The notes under the pieces are model-generated. The model saw only the letters and a program-made list of their open reading frames with translations, was not told the DNA's origin and did no database searches. DNA of 64,000 nucleotides, taken from the NCBI RefSeq assembly GCF_009618275.1, contig NZ_WIAD01000030.1, positions 1-64,000 on the forward strand, read 5' to 3'. Below, piece by piece: positions 58,632 to 64,000 of this stretch. Position numbers and translations under genes: made by a program. The DNA is from Roseimaritima sediminicola. Lineage in GTDB: Bacteria; Planctomycetota; Planctomycetia; Pirellulales; Pirellulaceae. Numbering within the stretch: position 1 is the first letter of the stretch; each line of letters starts with the position of its first letter.

Positions 58632-59837
58632 ATGACGGATACGGCGGTTTCGATCGACTCTGACGCGGCTCTAGACCGCTTTTTAAAACTGACGGCCATC
58701 CCCGGCATCAGCGGCCAAGAGAACGCCGTGGCCCTGGAAATCGTTCGCCAGCTGCAGGCGGCGGGCTTGCCGAAAACCGCGATCGAGTTCGACGACGCCA
58801 ACGAGCGGACGCCGGGCGGGGGCGAAGTCGGTAACCTGATCGTCCACCTGCCCGGCAGCGGCGAGGGGCCCACCACGCTGTTGACCGCTCACCTCGACAC
58901 CGTCCCGGTGTGCGTCGGCAGCCAGCCGGCGGTCGAGGACGACGAGGTCTTCAGCACGGCGCAGGGCACCGGTCTGGGGGCGGACAATCGGGCCGGATGC
59001 GCGGCCTTGCTGACCGCAGCCTGCGAGCTGCTCCGCGGCGACGCTCCGCACCCGCCTCTGATATTATGCTGGTTTGTCCAGGAAGAGATCGGCTTGCAGG
59101 GCTCGCGAGCCATGGATGCCTCGCGCATCGGAGCTCACGACCGGGCGATTAATTTCGACGGAGGCACGGTCGAAAAACTGACCATCGGCGCGATCGGCGG
59201 CGAACGCATGACGATCGACGTCCACGGCCTGGCCTCCCATGCCGGGGTCGCTCCGGAGCTGGGTGCGAGCGCCATCGTGATGGCTTCGCGGGCGATCGAT
59301 GCCCTCTACCGCGACGGCTGGCTGGGCGACGTCCGGCGGCCTGAGGGAGTCGAGGGGCGGTCCAATGTCGGCGTCTTTCAAGGCGGCGACGCCACCAACG
59401 TGGTCACGCCCCACGTGCATGTCCGCGCCGAAGCTCGCAGCCACGACCCCGAGGCTCGCACGGCCATCGTCCGGGCGATCCGCGAGGCGTTCGAGCGAGC
59501 GGCCGCGGAGGTGACCAACGTCGATGGCCAGGCCGGACGCGTCGAGTTCGAATCACGCGTGGACTACGAAGCCTTTCGCTTGGAAGCATCCCACCCCAGC
59601 GTGCAGGCGGCCGAAGCGGCCGTGCGCGCCGTCGGCCGACAGCCCCAGCAGACGATCAGCAACGGCGGAGTAGACGCGAACTGGATGTTCCGTCACGGGA
59701 TCGCCGCGGTCACGATCGGCTGTGGCCAACGCAACGTGCACACGGCCAGTGAGCGGTTGTTTATCCCGGATTACCTGGACGCCTGTCGCATCGCAACCTC
59801 GCTGGCCCGAGGAGAATTCGCGGCGGCCAGTTCGTAA
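58632..59837 (+). CDS. M20/M25/M40-family metallopeptidase (tripeptidase-like)
   Basis: A 401-residue zinc peptidase of the PepT-like M20 group. Metal residues: H in LTAHLDTVPV near 92, D in GLGADNRAG near 118, EE in FVQEEIGLQGS near 150, and an H in SHAGVAPELGAS near 201. A dimerisation/lid domain with a GGDATNVVTPHVHVRAEARS stretch follows. Probably a cytosolic tripeptidase or a related hydrolase. ATG 58632 is used. BFD gene follows 33 bp on. Confidence 0.85.
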   Translation: MTDTAVSIDSDAALDRFLKLTAIPGISGQENAVALEIVRQLQAAGLPKTAIEFDDANERTPGGGEVGNLIVHLPGSGEGPTTLLTAHLDTVPVCVGSQPAVEDDEVFSTAQGTGLGADNRAGCAALLTAACELLRGDAPHPPLILCWFVQEEIGLQGSRAMDASRIGAHDRAINFDGGTVEKLTIGAIGGERMTIDVHGLASHAGVAPELGASAIVMASRAIDALYRDGWLGDVRRPEGVEGRSNVGVFQGGDATNVVTPHVHVRAEARSHDPEARTAIVRAIREAFERAAAEVTNVDGQAGRVEFESRVDYEAFRLEASHPSVQAAEAAVRAVGRQPQQTISNGGVDANWMFRHGIAAVTIGCGQRNVHTASERLFIPDYLDACRIATSLARGEFAAASS

Positions 59838-59870
59838 ATCCAGTGACCTTGTAGCGCGGGGACTGCGCGG

Positions 59871-60125
59871 ATGATGAACGACGACGACGAACTGTGCCTG
59901 TGTTTTCACGTCAGCAAACGCAAGGTGATCAATTACATTCGCATCCACCGCCCGCGGGTGCCGAGTCAGTTGAGCGAGTGTTACGGAGCCGGCACGGGCT
60001 GCGGTTGGTGCCGGCCGTTTCTCCGGCGGTTGCTCGAAGAAGCCCAGCCCGAGCAGGCCGAGTTGCCCAGCCCCGAAGCGTACGCCCAGCAACGCCAACA
60101 GTACCGCGACAAGAGAAAGACGTAG
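59871..60125 (+). CDS. BFD-type [2Fe-2S] protein
   Basis: An 84-residue protein with the bacterioferritin-associated ferredoxin pattern: C9-x-C11 and C44-x2-C47, in LCLCFHVSKRKVINYIRI and GTGCGWCRPFLRRLL. C37 is an extra cysteine. Such proteins donate electrons to bacterioferritin or work in iron and NO metabolism. The C-terminus is Gln/Arg-rich. The TAG stop lies in an A-family half copy (60122-60136). Confidence 0.85.
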   Translation: MMNDDDELCLCFHVSKRKVINYIRIHRPRVPSQLSECYGAGTGCGWCRPFLRRLLEEAQPEQAELPSPEAYAQQRQQYRDKRKT

Positions 60126-60498
60126 CCGAACTCGCCCCTTCCGTAGCCCAACTCGCCAGAGTTTGGAGGAAAGAGTGGCGAGTGGCGAGTGGCGAGTGGC
60201 GAGTTTGGATCGTGCTCGATTTGAGATTTGCTGACTCCGGCGGAATCGATGGTTCGGCAAAAACGTTTACTCCCCTCTCCCCCGAATCCTGGCGAGCCTA
60301 AGCGAGCCAGGATTCGGGGGAGAGGGGAGTAAACGCTACATTTTATCGCTCCGAACCGTACACAGAATCCGTTTAGAATCAGGAGATTTGAGATTTGGGG
60401 TGCCATCAACCAACCACCACCGGTCCAATGCTCGCGGCGATGCGTTTAGAATACGTCCTTCGTTTCGACTCGGCACCGTTTTTTGAGGACGTCTTGGC
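60122..60498. repeat. Repeat mosaic with A hairpins and a solo D hairpin
   Basis: Contains a half A copy (60122-60136) with the BFD stop, a full A copy (60143-60166), a GCGAGTG array (60176-60205), and a 62-bp near-perfect palindrome (60269-60330) with 25-bp arms and a 12-base loop, a D-family hairpin without core. 60331-60498 holds a CGGTTCTGTG-type fragment and no gene. Confidence 0.8.
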
Positions 60499-61578
60499 AT
60501 GGCTCGCGTACGCATTGCTGCGATCAGTTTCGAACACTTTCACATGGGTGATCTGTTGCGGATGGCGGCCGAACATCCCGATGCCGAGGTGGTCGGGATC
60601 TGCGACCCGCAGCCCGAGCGGATGCAGGAAGCGATCGCCAACTTCGGCTTCACCGACGACCAGGTCTTCACCGATTACCGCCAGTGCTTCGAAACCACCA
60701 AGCCCGACGTGGTGATGATGTGCCCGGCGGCCGCCGATCACGGGCTGTGGACCGAGCGGGCGATGGAGTACGGCGTGGACGCGATGGTGGAAAAGCCCAT
60801 GGCCGCCTCGCTGGCCGAAGCCGACCAGATGATCGCCGCGGCCGAGAAAGCCGGTCGCCGGCTGATGATCAATTGGCCGCTGGCCTGGAGCCTGCCGCAT
60901 CAGACCGCCTACCGCTTGATCGGGCAGGGCCGCATCGGCCAGGTGATCGAAGTGCATTACTACGGCGGCAACCGCGGGCCGCTGTACCACGGGGCGGACA
61001 AACGCGAAACGACGCCCGAGGAAATCGCTCGCGAGAAACCGACCAGCTGGTTCTATAAGAAAGCTTCCGGCGGTGGTTCGGCTCTGGACTACATGGGTTA
61101 CGGGACCACGCTGGGTACCTGGTACTTCGGCGGCCAGAAACCCATCGAGGTCACCGCTACGGTGGACGAGCCCGAGGGGCTGGAGGTCGACGAGCACTGC
61201 ATCGCCGTGGCTCGCTACGCCAGTGGGCTGAGCAAATTCGAGACGCGCTGGGGAACGTTTACCGATCCCTGGACGCACCAGCCCCAGCCCCAGTGCGGGT
61301 TCGTGATCGTCGGCACCGAAGGCACGATCGCCTGCTACGACTACACCTCCAGCATCACCGTACAGACGCGCGAGCAACCCGAAGTGACGCCCGTGCCCTG
61401 CGAGGGGCTGGGCGAAGTCTGGCAGGATCCGATCCGGTATTTCCTGGACTGCCGCCGCCGCGACGCGGCCCTCGAGGGGCCCTCGTGTCCCAAGATCTCC
61501 CGCATCGGCCAGCAGATCGTCGACACCGCCATGCAGAGCGCCCAGCAGAAACGAACGGTGCGGTTGCTGGGGGAGTGA
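60499..61578 (+). CDS. Gfo/Idh/MocA-family oxidoreductase
   Basis: A 359-residue NAD(P)-dependent sugar-type oxidoreductase. The EKP motif (VEKPMAASLAEA, E98-P100) and DPQPERMQEA fit the family. The usual glycine-rich GxGxxG at the N-terminal strand is replaced by AAISFEHFHMGDLLRMA (7-23), so cofactor binding may differ. C-terminal half has GSALDYMGYGTTL and VDEHCIAVARY. ATG 60499, with GAGGA ten bases upstream, fixes the start. Confidence 0.85.
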   Translation: MARVRIAAISFEHFHMGDLLRMAAEHPDAEVVGICDPQPERMQEAIANFGFTDDQVFTDYRQCFETTKPDVVMMCPAAADHGLWTERAMEYGVDAMVEKPMAASLAEADQMIAAAEKAGRRLMINWPLAWSLPHQTAYRLIGQGRIGQVIEVHYYGGNRGPLYHGADKRETTPEEIAREKPTSWFYKKASGGGSALDYMGYGTTLGTWYFGGQKPIEVTATVDEPEGLEVDEHCIAVARYASGLSKFETRWGTFTDPWTHQPQPQCGFVIVGTEGTIACYDYTSSITVQTREQPEVTPVPCEGLGEVWQDPIRYFLDCRRRDAALEGPSCPKISRIGQQIVDTAMQSAQQKRTVRLLGE

Positions 61579-61631
61579 CCGGGGGGCTGAGATTTGAGAT
61601 TTGAGATTTGAGATTTGAGATTTGAGAATCG
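61579..61631 (+). repeat. GAGATTT tandem repeat after the oxidoreductase gene
   Basis: Five copies of the 7-bp GAGATTT unit (about 61590-61626) lie just upstream of D copy 5. Similar arrays occur near 328, 11531, 53400 and 54890. Confidence 0.75.
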
Positions 61632-61880
61632 TTTACCCCCCTCTCCCCCGATAGCCTGGCGAGCCTAAGCGAGTCAGGCTATCGGGGGAGAGGGGCTGGG
61701 GGTGAGGGGGATTGCAGAGCAGGACCGCACACCGTCCAGCGTCGCGTTTCGAGGATCTTTACCCACACACGTCTCGTCGTTCTGCGTATCGATCCCGGAG
61801 GCCCCTCACCCCCGACCCCTCTCCCCGCCGGCCCCGGGCAAGCTCCACTTGCCCAGGGCCGGCGGGGAGAGGGGGGTAAA
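61632..61880. repeat. D-family MITE-like element, copy 5
   Basis: Left hairpin GATAGCCTGGC...GTCAGGCTATC, then GGGGGTGAGGGGG, a core of about 100 bp, CCCCTCACCCCC and a right hairpin CCGGCCCCGGGCAAG/CTTGCCCAGGGCCGG. The remaining 61881-62175 contains a (CCGCTCTA)-type array (about 61900-61950) and the promoter/ribosome site of the secretin-like gene. Confidence 0.82.
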
Positions 61881-62162
61881 CGTCAAGATATATAAAATCT
61901 ACCGCTCTACCGCTCTACCGCTCCACCGCTCCACCGCTCCACCGCCTTACTGCTCCACCGCCTCGCCGCTCGCCTCCGCGGAAGATTCTTGCGTTTTTCC
62001 GAAACCGGGCTTGACGAGCTGGTTTCTTCCTTGGTACTCCCCGCCCACCGACTCGTATTTCCGGTCAGGGACGATCGGACAGTGTAAACGGACGAGAAAG
62101 GGCATCTTTGCTGCATCGCGATTGTCGTGAGCGCAGTGAAATGCACCACCACAATCGCGAAG

Positions 62163-62175
62163 AAGGAGAGTCGCG
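62163..62175 (+). promoter_or_regulatory. Strong ribosome binding site deciding a TTG start
   Basis: AAGGAGAG at 62163-62170 sits six bases before the TTG at 62176. No other start in this frame has a comparable site, so the TTG is chosen. Confidence 0.7.
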
Positions 62176-64000
62176 TTGACAAGGACCACAGAGAAGAAAC
62201 TTTGGTTGGTGGCGGCCGCCTGGGTGGCGTCGCTCGCCTTCCACTGCCCGCCATCGCAGGCAGAAGAGCCGCGAGGTTCGGCGCTGTCGATGCCATCCTC
62301 GTCCGACAACGAGTCGCTGGCTCGCGGAGAGCAGTTGCTCAGCACCGCGCAGGCCGCCCTCAAGAAACGCGATCTGGCGACCGCCGTCGGCAGCTATCGC
62401 GAAATCGCCTCGTTGGCGGCCAAACAGCCCGGCCTGCAAGCCGGCGCCGGTCAGCTCCGCGAGGCGCTGATCAAACATGGCATCGAAGCCCAATTGCTGC
62501 CGGCCGTGGCGACCGCCCCCCAGCGGCTGCCCTCCGGCTCCGGTGCCCAACAGGTCAAACAGCTGTTGGCGCAGGCTCAGGTCGCACTGGACAAGGATGA
62601 CGTCCAGGCCGCCGTGAACCTGACGCGTCAAGCTCAAGCCGTGCCGCTGGGCGACGACGATCGCCCAGCCGTGCAAACCCAGCTGTGGCAGATGACGCTG
62701 CAGCTCGATTCGTTGGCTCGCCGCCGCGGACTGCCCGGCGTCAGCCAGCCAGGCGCCAGCCAGCCAGGCGCCAGCCAACCGGCCGGCGCCTACCCGGTCG
62801 CTCAAGCCGCTGCGGTCATGCCCGCCGGCGGATCGAGCAAGACGGCCAGCGTGGGCGACATCCGCCGGGCCGACTACGCCAGTGCCGGCGGCGGCCCCGC
62901 CGCGGTCACCCCAGCCCAGGCAACCGCCGCGGCTGCCGGAGCCACCGGCGATGGCGAAGGCGATCGCCTGTTCCGCGAGGGCTTGGAAGCCCTCTCGGCC
63001 GGCCACTCCGCACAGGCCCGCGAGCTGTTCGTGGCCGCTTGGCGGTACGAAGCCGAACTGGATTCGGAAACTCGGCGCCAGCTGCAAGCCAAACTGCAAC
63101 TGATGCAGCCCACCGTGGCTCCGGCCCCGGCCGGCGAACTGTCCGCGCTGGCACAGGTCGATCAGGAAACCCTTCGCAATCGCCAACGCTTGTATCGCGA
63201 AGTCACGGCCGAACTGGGCGTGGCCTACAACGACCGCATCACCAAACCCATGGACGCCCTGGACCGCATCAACAAACTGCGCGTTACGGTGCTGGATTCG
63301 GACGTCGATGAATCGGCCAAAAAAGCCCTCTTGGCGATGGTCGATCGCGCGGTCAGCGAACAACAAAAGTACGTCGACGAGAATCGCGCCGACATCGAGC
63401 TGGACATCCGCAACGACCAGATCCGCCTGGATCTGGAAAACGAACGCAAGATGCAGCTCGAAACCGACAACATGATCGCCGAAAAGGTCGAACTGTTCGA
63501 CCAATTGATGCAGGAGCGTCGCTATGCCGAAGCGCTGGTCGTGGCCAAGCAGGTCCAGACGCTGGCCCCTAACAAAGCCATCGGCACGCAGATGATGCTG
63601 ACCAGCCGCACCGCCGTGCGTCGACATATCGCCGAAGAGGTCATCGCCGAAAACGAAGACAGCTACATTCGCTACCTGCAGGACGCTCAGCGCCTGGACA
63701 TGGTCGATCCGACTCAGACGGTCGAGTTTCCGGACGCCGAATCCTGGCGCGACCTGACCGACGTCCGGGCCGGTCTGAATCAGCCCAACGATTCGCTCAG
63801 CGCCGCCGAGCGTGAAATCAAACGCCTGCTGGAAACCCCGGTCGACGTCAAGTTCCGCAACCAGCCTTTGGGTGAAGTTCTGAAGACGCTGGAAATGGTC
63901 ACCGGCGTGCCTCTGTTCATCGACCAGAAGGCCCTGGCCGACGCCCGTATCGACAGCAGCACCCCGGTCACGCTGGACCTGACCAGCCAGATCTCGCTGA
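62176..64000 (+). CDS. Secretin-like exported protein (GspD/PilQ type), 3' end outside window
   Basis: The open frame runs to the window edge (608 codons visible, no stop). TTG 62176 gives a signal peptide (LTRTTEKKLWLVAAAWVASL...SQA). After Gln/Ala-rich sequence with a GASQP repeat (62746-62790) and a long helical, charged stretch (about 240-540), the segment VKFRNQPLGEVLKTLEMVTG (559-578) followed by VPLFIDQKALAD matches the secretin/STN N-domain that precedes the pore. Probably an outer-membrane or cell-wall secretion channel subunit; the pore domain would lie beyond 64000. Confidence 0.75.
   Translation, partial: MTRTTEKKLWLVAAAWVASLAFHCPPSQAEEPRGSALSMPSSSDNESLARGEQLLSTAQAALKKRDLATAVGSYREIASLAAKQPGLQAGAGQLREALIKHGIEAQLLPAVATAPQRLPSGSGAQQVKQLLAQAQVALDKDDVQAAVNLTRQAQAVPLGDDDRPAVQTQLWQMTLQLDSLARRRGLPGVSQPGASQPGASQPAGAYPVAQAAAVMPAGGSSKTASVGDIRRADYASAGGGPAAVTPAQATAAAAGATGDGEGDRLFREGLEALSAGHSAQARELFVAAWRYEAELDSETRRQLQAKLQLMQPTVAPAPAGELSALAQVDQETLRNRQRLYREVTAELGVAYNDRITKPMDALDRINKLRVTVLDSDVDESAKKALLAMVDRAVSEQQKYVDENRADIELDIRNDQIRLDLENERKMQLETDNMIAEKVELFDQLMQERRYAEALVVAKQVQTLAPNKAIGTQMMLTSRTAVRRHIAEEVIAENEDSYIRYLQDAQRLDMVDPTQTVEFPDAESWRDLTDVRAGLNQPNDSLSAAEREIKRLLETPVDVKFRNQPLGEVLKTLEMVTGVPLFIDQKALADARIDSSTPVTLDLTSQISL

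Noticed and set aside
62065-63627. A 520-codon minus-strand open frame over the right edge
   Set aside because: Antisense to the secretin-like gene, whose signal peptide and ribosome site support the plus strand.

Overview
The window is high-GC chromosomal DNA from what looks like a planctomycete, probably a Pirellulaceae-type marine lineage. The evidence is the mix of planctomycete-style proteins (a secreted Gly/Arg-rich protein with coiled helices, a Cys/His-rich lipoprotein, a receiver-Ser/Thr-kinase fusion, a P-loop coiled-coil protein with DUF4332-like tails, a sulfatase-like pseudoenzyme), frequent GTG/TTG starts with weak Shine-Dalgarno sites, and intergenic spaces filled with short repeat families. 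This placement is inference. No rRNA, tRNA, CRISPR array, transposase or prophage gene was seen, and the gene content is mostly housekeeping.

Layout. 0.4-11.4 kb: astA, a U32-family protein, an SRPBCC protein, a methyltransferase, a large P-loop/DUF4332 protein and recG. 11.9-16.7 kb: a tight minus-strand run aroF-tpiA-secG-yicC-gmk-rpoZ-coaC. 16.9-22.2 kb: a membrane-anchored metal-binding protein, a CbiX-type chelatase, a DJ-1/PfpI protein, a sugar isomerase, thiS-thiG and a receiver/ATPase regulator. 22.3-28.2 kb: secreted or envelope proteins, an ExeA-like ATPase, rsmE, an EVE-domain protein and a possible 29-residue membrane peptide. 28.4-32.4 kb: dnaG-rpoD. 32.7-40.9 kb: a lipoprotein, cysE, sucA, cdd, an HtrA-type protease and a PIN/TRAM membrane protein. 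41.0-46.2 kb: a secreted beta-helix protein, a receiver-kinase fusion translated behind a type II secretion F protein, and a TlpA-like thioredoxin. 46.4-52.6 kb: a DegT aminotransferase, a WecG/TagA glycosyltransferase, the sulfatase-like protein, and a 32-residue ORF coupled to an acyltransferase/acyl-CoA-synthetase fusion. 53.4-61.6 kb: prepilin peptidase, ispG, a membrane protein, rlmN, an M20 peptidase, a BFD-type Fe-S protein and an oxidoreductase. The right edge cuts a secretin-like gene that starts with TTG at 62176.

Several genes could cooperate in a type II secretion or pilus-like apparatus (F protein, prepilin peptidase, ExeA-like ATPase, secretin-like protein), although they are scattered rather than in one operon. 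Core metabolism is represented by DAHP synthase, TIM, OGDH E1, IspG and ThiS/ThiG. Information processing is represented by DnaG, sigma-70, omega, Gmk, RecG, RsmE and RlmN.

The most unusual structure is non-coding. One repeat family (A), found at about 15 places, forms an 8-bp stem with a GCCA loop whose paired bases change together between copies, and it sits at gene 3' ends, sometimes supplying the stop codon. A second family (D) is a roughly 240-bp MITE-like element with hairpins at both ends around a variable core; five copies and one solo hairpin are present. Further families (B, C, E and simple repeats) fill most of the remaining intergenic DNA.
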